Source: an uncultured Rhodospirillales bacterium (GTDB taxonomy: Bacteria > Pseudomonadota > Alphaproteobacteria > Rhodospirillales > Defluviicoccaceae). Taken from it: a stretch of DNA of 9,020 nucleotides. A program made the translations under genes and the position numbers. The number at the start of each line of letters is the position of its first letter. Position 1 is the stretch's first letter. The notes under the pieces were generated by a model that was not told where the DNA came from, did not search any database, and saw only the letters and a list, made by a program, of their open reading frames with translations. The stretch lies in the NCBI GenBank assembly GCA_937127205.1, contig CAKZLS010000368.1:1-9020 (forward strand), written 5' to 3'. Positions 1-8,952 of this stretch are shown here, in pieces.

Positions 1-1028
1 AGGTTCTGGCGGAACCGGCCCTGCTTGCCCTTGAGCATGTCGCTGAGCGATTTCAACGGACGCTTGGACGCGCCGGCGATGGGCCGCCCGCGGCGGCTGT
101 TGTCGAACAGCGCGTCGACCGATTCCTGCAGCATCCGCTTTTCGTTGCGGATGATGATTTCCGGTGCGCGCAGCTCGATCAAACGCTTCAGGCGGTTGTT
201 CCGGTTGATGACGCGGCGGTAGAGATCGTTCAGATCGGAGGTGGCGAAGCGGCCGCCATCGAGCGGTACCAGCGGCCTGAGCTCCGGCGGAATGACCGGA
301 ACCACCTCGAGCACCATCCATTCGGGCCGCGCGCCCGACTCGATGAATGCCTCGATCAGTTTCAGGCGCTTCACCAGCTTCTTGCGCTTGGCCTCGGAAT
401 TGGTCTCCTTCAACTCCACGCGCAGGGTCGCGCGCTCCGATTCAAGATCGATGGCCTTGAGCATCTCGCGGATGGCTTCGGCGCCGATCCCCACCGAGAA
501 GGCATCCTCGCCATACTCCTCGACGGCCTTCTGGTATTGCTCTTCGTTGATGGTTTCGCGGATCTTGAGCGGGGTCAGACCCGGCTCCACCACCACATAA
601 CCCTCGAAATACAGAACCTTCTCCAGGTCCTTCAAGGTCATGTCCACCAACAAACCGATCCGGCTCGGCAGCGACTTCATGAACCAGATGTGAGCCACCG
701 GAGACGCAAGCTCGATATGCCCCATGCGTTCACGGCGGACCTTCTGCAGGGTGACCTCGACACCGCACTTCTCGCAGATGATGCCTTTGTATTTCATCCG
801 CTTGTATTTGCCGCACAGGCACTCGTAGTCCTTCACCGGACCGAAAATGCGGGCGCAGAACAACCCGTCACGCTCCGGCTTAAAGGTGCGGTAGTTGATG
901 GTCTCGGGCTTCTTGATTTCGCCAAAGGACCAGGAACGGATCCGTTCGGGGCTCGCGATGGATATCTGGATCTCATCGAACCTTTGGGTTCCGCCAACCT
1001 GGCCGAAAATCCTTAGAAGCTCATTCAT
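1..1028 (-). CDS. rpoC: DNA-directed RNA polymerase beta' subunit, N-terminal part (runs off window)
   Basis: This is the largest subunit of the RNA polymerase core; it forms the clamp and, with beta, the active-site cleft. Only the first 342 codons are present and the frame is open to the window edge, so the catalytic NADFDGD motif is outside. The translation starts MNELLRIFGQ. It has the family segments RSWSFGEIKKPETINYRTFK (about 31-50) and the first zinc site with Cys70, Cys72, Cys85 and Cys88, at the same spacing as in E. coli. The sigma-binding clamp coiled coil is seen around 255-310 (GGRFATSDLNDLYRRVINRN). The last residues visible are KGKQGRFRQN, just before the switch-2 region. ATG at 1026-1028 is preceded by a good Shine-Dalgarno (GAGGAGA on the minus strand, 1036-1042). 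It lies 50 nt after the rpoB stop, so the two core subunits are co-transcribed. Identity is certain. Confidence 0.98.
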   Translation of the reverse strand, partial: MNELLRIFGQVGGTQRFDEIQISIASPERIRSWSFGEIKKPETINYRTFKPERDGLFCARIFGPVKDYECLCGKYKRMKYKGIICEKCGVEVTLQKVRRERMGHIELASPVAHIWFMKSLPSRIGLLVDMTLKDLEKVLYFEGYVVVEPGLTPLKIRETINEEQYQKAVEEYGEDAFSVGIGAEAIREMLKAIDLESERATLRVELKETNSEAKRKKLVKRLKLIEAFIESGARPEWMVLEVVPVIPPELRPLVPLDGGRFATSDLNDLYRRVINRNNRLKRLIELRAPEIIIRNEKRMLQESVDALFDNSRRGRPIAGASKRPLKSLSDMLKGKQGRFRQN

Positions 1029-1061
1029 GTGGTGGTCTCCTCGTCACAGCGATTCAGCTTG

Positions 1062-1076
1062 CGGCGTCGATCGCCG
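1062..1076 (-). other. Short stem-loop in the rpoB-rpoC gap
   Basis: A perfect 5-bp GC stem (CGGCG/CGCCG) with a 5-nt loop starts 3 nt after the rpoB stop codon, on the mRNA strand. No U-tract follows, so it is not an intrinsic terminator. It could be an mRNA stability or processing element, or chance in a GC-rich genome. Confidence 0.35.
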
Positions 1077-1078
1077 GA

Positions 1079-5239
<4,161 letters not shown>

Positions 5240-5330
5240 CGATGATCCTCATTCTTGGATTACGCCGCTTGACCGTCTCCAATGCCGACCGCCGCAGTCG
5301 TTTCGGAGAGGCCACCAGATTTTGCATGAA

Positions 5331-5371
5331 TGTCTCTAACTGCCTGTGCGACAGGTCTTGAAAGAGAGACA
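5331..5371 (-). promoter_or_regulatory. Nested stem-loop upstream of rpoB, candidate processing site
   Basis: An outer 7-bp stem (5331-5337 with 5365-5371, TGTCTCT/AGAGACA) encloses an inner 5-bp stem (5343-5347 with 5351-5355, CCTGT/ACAGG) with a GCG loop. The two are joined by an internal loop of 5 and 9 nt. All pairs are Watson-Crick. It lies about 90 nt upstream of the rpoB start, in the gap where E. coli has its RNase III cleavage site. RNase III use here is inference; the stems are short for that enzyme. Confidence 0.4.
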
Positions 5372-5425
5372 CCCAAACTCATCATTCGTTTTCGCTGTCC
5401 CGGCCGCGGCATGGCCTATACGGGC

Positions 5426-5465
5426 AAAAACGAGAGAAAGTCGCACCGTCGGCCGAGGCCGACGG
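5426..5465 (-). terminator. Attenuator-like hairpin between rplL and rpoB
   Basis: On the mRNA strand, a perfect 8-bp stem CCGTCGGC/GCCGACGG (5446-5453 with 5458-5465) closes a CTCG tetraloop; the two closing loop bases can also pair. T-rich sequence follows, but the TTTTT run (5426-5430) begins only about 15 nt after the stem, with a mixed pyrimidine tract between. The stem is strong but the U-tract is displaced, so it looks like a leaky attenuator rather than a full terminator. This fits the need to make less RNA polymerase than ribosomal protein from one transcript. Confidence 0.5.
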
Positions 5466-5491
5466 CAACGAACTTTATTCACTTGACACCT

Positions 5492-5520
5492 GATATAACG
5501 ATGGTGATCGCAAATACCAA
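5492..5520 (-). promoter_or_regulatory. Candidate internal promoter for rpoBC
   Basis: On the minus strand a TTGGTA -35-like hexamer (5515-5520) lies 17 bp from a TATATC -10-like hexamer (5492-5497), in locally AT-rich sequence. Each matches 4 of 6 positions of the sigma-70 consensus and the spacing is ideal. Transcription would start near 5485, about 20 nt before the attenuator-like hairpin. The match is modest and the AT-rich setting raises the chance of a false hit. Confidence 0.3.
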
Positions 5521-5541
5521 GCTTTGCAACTTATATTGCGC

Positions 5542-5919
5542 TCACTTTATCTCGACTGTGGCGCCAACTTCTTCCAGCTTCGCTTTCATTTCGTCGGCTT
5601 CTTCTTTCTTGCAGGCTTCTTTCACGGTCGCCGGCGCCGACTCGACCAGTTCCTTGGCCTCCTTGAGACCCAGGCCCGTGATCGCGCGAACTTCCTTAAT
5701 GACGTTGATCTTCTTCTCGCCGACCGTGGCCAGAACCACATCGAAATCGGTCTTTTCCTCGGCGGCCTCGGCAGCCGGAGCCGCTCCTGCCGCCGCTACG
5801 GCCGCAACCGGCGCCGCGGCGGATACGCCCCACTTTTCTTCCAACATCTTGCTCAGTTCCGCCGCCTCGATCACGGTGAGGCTGGACAGGGTTTCGGCGA
5901 TTTGCTCCAAATCGGCCAT
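5542..5919 (-). CDS. rplL: 50S ribosomal protein L7/L12
   Basis: This is the acidic stalk protein, present as dimers on L10, that recruits and stimulates translational GTPases. It has 125 residues, a normal length. The N-terminal dimerisation domain (about 1-32) binds L10. A hinge rich in Ala, Pro and Val follows (about 33-55, GVSAAAPVAAVAAAGAAPAA). The globular C-terminal domain carries the factor-binding surface KKINVIKEVRAITGLGLKEA (69-88). The segment after VESAPATVKE reads ACKKEEADE, so a Cys (103) stands where E. coli has GVSKDDAE; that is slightly unusual but does not touch the conserved factor-binding helix. ATG at 5917-5919 has a strong Shine-Dalgarno (AAGGAGA, 5928-5934), as expected for a protein made in several copies per ribosome. 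It follows rplJ by 51 nt. Confidence 0.98.
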   Translation of the reverse strand: MADLEQIAETLSSLTVIEAAELSKMLEEKWGVSAAAPVAAVAAAGAAPAAEAAEEKTDFDVVLATVGEKKINVIKEVRAITGLGLKEAKELVESAPATVKEACKKEEADEMKAKLEEVGATVEIK

Positions 5920-5970
5920 GGTATCGTTCTCCTTTTCGTAAACTCTAGGCTAGTGACATCAGCTTGAGGG

Positions 5971-6489
5971 TTACTCGGCCGGCTGTTGTTCCGCGTGGGC
6001 AGCCAAGACTCGGGCCAGTTGTCCGGCCGGGGCCTGCAACACGCCCGCCACTTTGGTGGCAGGAGCATTGAGGAGACCAACCAGCTTGCCCCTGATCTCG
6101 TCCAACGAAGGCAACGTCGCCAAGGTCTTGACGCCATCGGCATCGAGAACCTTGTCGCCAAGCCCGCCGCCAAGCAAAACCAGCTTGGGATTGGATTTGG
6201 CGTAAGCCGCCGCCACCTTCGGTGCCGCCACCGGGTCATCCGAGTATGCGATCGCCGTCGGCCCAGAAAACAGGTCGGTCAATCCCTGATAGGGCGTGCC
6301 GTCGAGCGCCAAGCGGGTCAGCCGGTTCTTGGTCACCTTGAACCCGGCCTCTTGCTCCCGCATCTTTGCTCGCAGATCGCTGATCTCAGCGACCGACAAT
6401 CCTGTGTAATGGGTAACGACGACGACAGCGGCTCCGCTGAACGTCTGGTGCATCTCCGCAACCAGTTCTTCTTTCTGCGTTCGGTCCAC
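5971..6489 (-). CDS. rplJ: 50S ribosomal protein L10 (GTG start)
   Basis: L10 anchors the L7/L12 stalk on 23S rRNA and, in complex with L7/L12, usually represses its own mRNA. The protein has 172 residues. The N-terminal rRNA-binding domain has VVVVTHYTGLSVAEISDLR (22-40) and KVTKNRLTRLAL (51-62). The C-terminal helix (about 134-170) is the L7/L12-binding arm and shows three roughly 10-residue repeats (KLVGLLNAPA, TKVAGVLQAPA, GQLARVLAAHA). The start is GTG at 6487-6489, giving MDRTQKEE, which matches the usual alphaproteobacterial N-terminus; the next internal Met is residue 13, which would cut into the fold. A Shine-Dalgarno CGGAGAT (6495-6501) is about 7 nt upstream. The weak GTG start fits a translationally regulated gene, and the long leader before it supports autoregulation. 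Confidence 0.97.
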   Translation of the reverse strand: MDRTQKEELVAEMHQTFSGAAVVVVTHYTGLSVAEISDLRAKMREQEAGFKVTKNRLTRLALDGTPYQGLTDLFSGPTAIAYSDDPVAAPKVAAAYAKSNPKLVLLGGGLGDKVLDADGVKTLATLPSLDEIRGKLVGLLNAPATKVAGVLQAPAGQLARVLAAHAEQQPAE

Positions 6490-6494
6490 CGCTT

Positions 6495-6502
6495 ATCTCC
6501 GT
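6495..6502 (-). promoter_or_regulatory. rplJ ribosome binding site, complementary to an upstream leader segment
   Basis: The mRNA reads ACGGAGAT here, with GGAG 7 nt before the GTG start. Exactly the complementary octamer ATCTCCGT is present in the leader at 6697-6704, and one G-U pair (6503 with 6696) extends it to 9 pairs. The upstream octamer also forms one side of the GGAG/CTCC hairpin at 6691-6719, so the two pairings exclude each other. Confidence 0.6.
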
Positions 6503-6508
6503 CTTAAT

Positions 6509-6544
6509 GCCCGTGCCGTCCGAAAAACCGAACGGAACTCGGGC
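6509..6544 (-). promoter_or_regulatory. Two-part stem-loop just upstream of the rplJ ribosome binding site
   Basis: A 5-bp outer stem GCCCG/CGGGC (6509-6513 with 6540-6544) and a 7-bp inner stem CCGTTCG/CGGACGG (6529-6535 with 6516-6522, one G-U pair) are joined by a small internal loop. The apical loop is GTTTTT. The structure ends about 6 nt before the ACGGAGAT Shine-Dalgarno segment. It is well placed to expose or present the ribosome binding site, or to stall polymerase early. Confidence 0.5.
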
Positions 6545-6667
6545 GTCCGTCGAAAAGCCCCGCGCGCGAACCCGATAGGCTCACCCGCAGGCCTGCTTTT
6601 CCTGTCCGGTGCGCCGCTCGCCGATACCCTGAAAAGGTCAACTCGCAACTTGCTCTCACACCGTCTA

Positions 6668-6726
6668 TGCAGGCGACTTTTTCGCTTTACGCCGGAACGG
6701 AGATGGCTCCCCACCCGGCACCTGCA
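6668..6726 (-). ncRNA. Probable L10-binding element of the rplJ leader
   Basis: On the RNA strand TGCAGG (6721-6726) pairs with CCTGCA (6668-6673). Within this closing stem lie two hairpins: GCCGG/CCGGC with an inner GGAG-CCAT-CTCC (6691-6719), and GCGA/TCGC with loop AAAAG (6673-6685), separated by GUAAA. The second hairpin shares base 6673 with the closing stem, so the exact junction is uncertain. It sits about 180 nt upstream of the rplJ start, comparable with the E. coli L10 leader site. Assignment to the L10 leader family is inference from place and shape. Confidence 0.55.
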
Positions 6727-6818
6727 GTCTTGGACAGGTTGGAACGGACCATGAGGCCCGCGCCGTTCACTGATTGCCACCCACGGGCAGCAATCGGTAA
6801 ATCCATAAAATCCTCAAG

Positions 6819-6860
6819 CGTCACTGGGTGACGCCGAACCAAGACGTCACTCGGTGACGC
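6819..6860 (-). repeat. Tandem copies of a hairpin-forming 16-mer at the rplA stop codon
   Basis: The minus strand carries GCGTCACCGAGTGACG (6845-6860) and, 26 nt downstream, GCGTCACCCAGTGACG (6819-6834); they differ at one base. Each is an inverted repeat (GCGTCAC/GTGACGC or nearly so) with a 3-nt loop. The first copy encodes the last codons of rplA and includes its TGA stop. The second lies wholly in the leader and forms a perfect 7-bp stem at 6818-6834. A local duplication of the rplA end would explain it. Confidence 0.7.
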
Positions 6861-7542
6861 TGGCGACATTCAGCTTCAAGCCCGGCCCCATGCTGGAACT
6901 CAGGCTGACCCGCTTCAGATACGTTCCCTTCGAGCCGCTGGGCTTGGCCTTCATCACGGCGCCGATGAACGCACGGACATTCTCGGCCAGCACGCTTTCC
7001 GAAAAGCTGAGCTTGCCCACGCCGCCATGCACGATCCCGGCCTTCTCGACGCGGAACTCCACCTGACCGGCTTTGGCCGCGGTTACCGCCGCCGCCACAT
7101 CCATGGTTACCGTACCCAGTTTGGGGTTCGGCATCAGTCCGCGGGGACCAAGGATCTTACCGAGCCGGCCGACAACCGCCATCATATCGGGAGTGGCGAT
7201 GCAGCGATCGAAGTCGATCTGACCCTTCTGGACCTGCTCCATCAGATCCTCGGCGCCGACGATATCGGCGCCGGCCTCTTTCGCGGCCTCGGCTTTATCG
7301 CCTTTGGCGAACACCGCGATCCGGACTTCCTTGCCGGTGCCGTGCGGAAGCGAGACCATACCCCGGACCATCTGGTCGGCGTGACGAGGATCGACGCCCA
7401 AATTCAACGCGATTTCCACGGTCTGATCGAACTTGGTGGCGTCCGCGCCCTTGATCAAACCGATGGCGTCACCGAGATCGTAATGCGTCTCGCGATCGAC
7501 TTTCTCATAAGCGTTGCGCAGCCGCTTGCCATGCTTTGCCAT
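6847..7542 (-). CDS. rplA: 50S ribosomal protein L1
   Basis: L1 forms the mobile L1 stalk near the E site of the large subunit and helps release deacylated tRNA. In many bacteria it also represses the L11-L1 mRNA. The protein has 231 residues, a normal length. Domain I comprises the two ends; the inserted domain II spans roughly 68-159. The family signature GRLGKILGPRGLMPNPKLG is at 125-143, and the C-terminal rRNA-binding part includes KAKPSGSKGTYLKRVSLSSS (198-217). The start ATG (7540-7542) is only 4 nt after the rplK stop, and its Shine-Dalgarno GGAG (7550-7553) lies inside the last rplK codons. Translational coupling with rplK is therefore likely, giving equal amounts of L11 and L1. The last codons and the stop form a hairpin (see the repeat at 6819-6860). 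Confidence 0.98.
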   Translation of the reverse strand: MAKHGKRLRNAYEKVDRETHYDLGDAIGLIKGADATKFDQTVEIALNLGVDPRHADQMVRGMVSLPHGTGKEVRIAVFAKGDKAEAAKEAGADIVGAEDLMEQVQKGQIDFDRCIATPDMMAVVGRLGKILGPRGLMPNPKLGTVTMDVAAAVTAAKAGQVEFRVEKAGIVHGGVGKLSFSESVLAENVRAFIGAVMKAKPSGSKGTYLKRVSLSSSMGPGLKLNVASVTE

Positions 7543-7546
7543 TAAC

Positions 7547-7975
7547 TTACTCCACCACTTCGATGCCCATGGATTTGGCGGAGCCGGTGATCATCTTCAC
7601 CGCGCCGTCCATATCCTTGGCATTGAGATCAACCATTTTCTGCTCGGCGATCTCCTTGACCTGAGCCATGGTCACCTGGCCCACGGTTTCCCGGCCCACA
7701 TTGGTCACGCCTTTCTCCACCCCGGCCGCCTTCTTGAGCATGAAGCTCGCCGGCGCCGTCTTGGTGACATAGGTGAACGTCCTGTCGGCATAGGCCGTGA
7801 TCACCACCGGAATTGGCATGCCCTGTTCCAGGTTCTGGGTCGAGGCATTGAAGGCCTTGCAGAATTCCATAATGTTGAGACCTGCCTGGCCGAGCGCAGG
7901 ACCGATCGGCGGCGAGGGGTTCGCCTGGCCCGCCGGGACCTGCAGCTTGATGTATCCTGCTATTTTCTTCGCCAT
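7547..7975 (-). CDS. rplK: 50S ribosomal protein L11
   Basis: L11 binds the GTPase-associated region of 23S rRNA at the stalk base and takes part in factor-dependent GTP hydrolysis and the stringent response. The protein has 142 residues, a standard length. The N-terminal domain has the proline-rich segment QANPSPPIGPALGQAGLNIM (17-36); its Pro22 and Pro26 are the positions linked to thiostrepton and micrococcin action, and both are present. The C-terminal rRNA-binding domain (about 70-142) ends KDMDGAVKMITGSAKSMGIE. ATG at 7973-7975 has a Shine-Dalgarno (GAGGAA, 7981-7986). It heads the L11-L1 pair, following nusG by 97 nt. Confidence 0.98.
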   Translation of the reverse strand: MAKKIAGYIKLQVPAGQANPSPPIGPALGQAGLNIMEFCKAFNASTQNLEQGMPIPVVITAYADRTFTYVTKTAPASFMLKKAAGVEKGVTNVGRETVGQVTMAQVKEIAEQKMVDLNAKDMDGAVKMITGSAKSMGIEVVE

Positions 7976-8072
7976 TGTCGTTCCTCAATCAAAGCTGCCC
8001 GATACGAGCCCTGTCGGAGCCGCGACGGCATCGCCGTGTCGCGGGCCACGATCGGCCGGGGCGCAATCTCCG
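7976..8072 (-). promoter_or_regulatory. nusG-rplK gap (97 nt), candidate L1 autoregulatory leader
   Basis: The gap has no gene. Its RNA strand contains a hairpin at 8022-8042 with an outer GCGAC/GTCGC stem, a 2-nt bulge and an inner GGC/GCC stem with loop GAT; an alternative ACGGC/GCCGU pairing uses the same bases. In E. coli L1 represses translation by binding a leader structure before rplK. The position fits, but I could not match a specific L1 recognition motif. I see no clear promoter. Confidence 0.4.
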
Positions 8073-8600
8073 CTAAAGTTTCTCCACCTGAGAATATTCG
8101 AGCTCCACCGGTGTCGACCGCCCAAAGATCGAAACGGCAACCTTCACCCGCGCGCGATCTTCGTCCACGTCTTCCACCAAACCGCTAAACGAGGTGAACG
8201 GACCATCGCACACCCGCACCTGTTCGCCGATCTCAAAGATGATCGCCGGCTTCGGCCGATCGATCCCTTCCTGAACCTGGTGCATGATCCGCTGGGCTTC
8301 GGCTTCGCTGATGGCCGTGGGACGTCCGCGTCCGCCGAGGAAGCCCGTCACTTTCGACGTTTCCTTGACAAGATGCCACGTTTCGTCGGTCATCACCATC
8401 TGCACGAGCACATATCCGGGGAAAAATTTCCGCTCGGCATTGACCTTGGCACCGCGGCGGACTTCCACAACCTCTTCCACAGGCACCAAAACCTGGAGAA
8501 TCCGGTCCTCCATGCCTTTTTGCTTGGCCTGTTCCTCGATGGACTGAGCGACCTTCCGCTCAAACCCGGAATAGACGTGAATAACGTACCATTGAGGCAT
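8073..8600 (-). CDS. nusG: Transcription termination/antitermination factor NusG
   Basis: NusG binds the RNA polymerase clamp, raises elongation rate, and links polymerase to Rho or to the ribosome through NusE (S10). The protein has 175 residues. The NGN domain (about 1-115) begins MPQWYVIHVYSGFERKVAQS and includes KFFPGYVLVQM (58-68) and VTGFLGGRGRPTAI (84-97). The KOW domain (about 122-175) contains GEQVRVCDGPFTSFSGLVED, with the expected GPF core. ATG at 8598-8600 is directly preceded by an in-frame GTG (8601-8603), so the true start could be one codon earlier; MPQWYV is the familiar beginning. The best Shine-Dalgarno is a weak TAGGG (8606-8610) that overlaps the secE stop, 8 nt upstream, suggesting coupling to secE. 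A longer upstream extension is rejected because it would overlap secE. Confidence 0.98.
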   Translation of the reverse strand: MPQWYVIHVYSGFERKVAQSIEEQAKQKGMEDRILQVLVPVEEVVEVRRGAKVNAERKFFPGYVLVQMVMTDETWHLVKETSKVTGFLGGRGRPTAISEAEAQRIMHQVQEGIDRPKPAIIFEIGEQVRVCDGPFTSFSGLVEDVDEDRARVKVAVSIFGRSTPVELEYSQVEKL

Positions 8601-8608
8601 CACCGGCC

Positions 8609-8806
8609 CTAGACTCCCACAGTCAACAAAAACCGCACCCCGATGGACAGCAGCTGATCGACGACCAAGAAGAACAGCGACGCGACAATAACCATCAAGA
8701 AAACCATACCGGTGGATATGGCGGTTTCCCGGCGGGTGGGCCACGTGACCCGCGCGGTTTCTTGGCGGACTTCGCGGAAAAACTGGAAAATGTTCGTCTT
8801 TGCCAT
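8609..8806 (-). CDS. secE: Preprotein translocase subunit SecE
   Basis: SecE is the small essential subunit that clamps SecY in the inner-membrane translocon. The chosen form has 65 residues with one membrane span, as usual outside enterobacteria, where SecE has three. It begins MAKTNIFQFF. The conserved amphipathic segment REVRQETARVTWPTRRET spans 11-28, then a hydrophobic span covers about 31-49 (STGMVFLMVIVASLFFLVV), followed by a short C-terminal helix. Two ATG codons are possible. The one at 8816-8818 adds MNKS but stands 5 nt from the tRNA-Trp CCA end; the one at 8804-8806 gives the family-typical MAKT start and is preferred. Neither has a clear Shine-Dalgarno, which is unusual. The stop is 8 nt before nusG. 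Confidence 0.94.
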   Translation of the reverse strand: MAKTNIFQFFREVRQETARVTWPTRRETAISTGMVFLMVIVASLFFLVVDQLLSIGVRFLLTVGV

Positions 8807-8823
8807 CGATTTGTTCATTAGAA

Positions 8824-8899
8824 TGGCAGGGGCAGCAGGGTTCGAACCCGCGACCTGCGGTTTTGGAGACCGCCGCTCTACCAGCTGAGCTATGCCCCT
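8824..8899 (-). tRNA. trpT: tRNA-Trp (anticodon CCA)
   Basis: A complete 76-nt tRNA that includes an encoded CCA. The acceptor stem AGGGGCA/TGCCCCT pairs fully, with discriminator base G, the determinant expected for tRNA-Trp. The D-stem is GCTC/GAGC. The anticodon stem is GCGGT/ACCGC with loop CTCCAAA, giving anticodon CCA for UGG. The variable loop is AGGTC. The T-stem is GCGGG/CCTGC (one G-U pair) with loop TTCGAAC. Location between tuf and secE is the common alphaproteobacterial arrangement. It must be cut out of a transcript that continues into secE, whose coding sequence starts within about 20 nt. Confidence 0.98.
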
Positions 8900-8929
8900 T
8901 GTCCGTTCAATAACTCTCCTTCTGCAAGC

Positions 8930-8944
8930 GCCCCGGCGCGGGGC
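8930..8944 (-). other. GC stem-loop downstream of tuf
   Basis: A perfect 6-bp stem GCCCCG/CGGGGC with a CGC loop begins 8 nt after the tuf stop. The sequence after it (CTTGCAGAAGGAG) has no U-tract, so it is unlikely to terminate transcription by itself. It may define or protect the tuf 3' end while allowing read-through into tRNA-Trp and secE. The rest of the tuf-tRNA gap (8900-8929) shows no clear promoter. Confidence 0.45.
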
Positions 8945-8952
8945 ACTCCATG

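Larger units (their letters stand above)
5240..5541 (-). promoter_or_regulatory. rplL-rpoB intercistronic region (302 nt, no gene)
   Basis: This gap has no credible coding sequence. The part next to rplL (about 5466-5541) is visibly AT-richer than the genes around it and holds a candidate promoter. Next come an attenuator-like hairpin with a downstream T-rich stretch, a nested stem-loop, and the rpoB ribosome binding site at 5245-5251. In E. coli the matching gap is of similar length and carries a partial terminator and an RNase III site that lower rpoBC expression relative to the ribosomal protein genes. A similar job here is inference from position and structure, not from sequence identity. 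Confidence 0.6.
6490..6846 (-). promoter_or_regulatory. rplA-rplJ leader region (357 nt, L10 leader type)
   Basis: No credible gene lies here; the open frames across it resemble no protein I recognise. The RNA strand is rich in inverted repeats: a hairpin at 6818-6834, a 6-bp stem at 6772-6795 (GATTGC/GCAATC), a multi-branched element at 6668-6726, a GCAGGCCTGC palindrome at 6587-6596 and a two-part hairpin at 6509-6544. In many bacteria the L10-L7/L12 complex binds a structured leader upstream of rplJ to repress translation. Length, position and structure fit that family. I cannot align it to the family model here. Confidence 0.7.

Noticed and set aside
5483..5511. Perfect TTGACA hexamer on the plus strand, a possible antisense promoter into rplL
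   Set aside because: At 16-18 bp spacing the sequence is GATCGC-like, with no -10 resemblance.
6620..6650. Promoter-like TTGCGA/TATCGG pair in the L10 leader
   Set aside because: The -10 match is poor (3 of 6) and it lies between leader structures; not supportable.
6493..6869. Two short minus-strand open frames across the rplA-rplJ leader
   Set aside because: No recognisable protein features, they cross the structured leader, and they have no convincing ribosome sites.
8601..8744. N-terminal extension of nusG by 48 codons
   Set aside because: It would overlap most of secE in another frame, and the extra residues do not resemble NusG; the family start MPQWYV is at 8600.
8907..8920. Orphan ribosome-site-like AAGGAGAG on the minus strand between tuf and tRNA-Trp
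   Set aside because: The only following frame is a 6-codon TTG-started one running into the tRNA; most likely chance.
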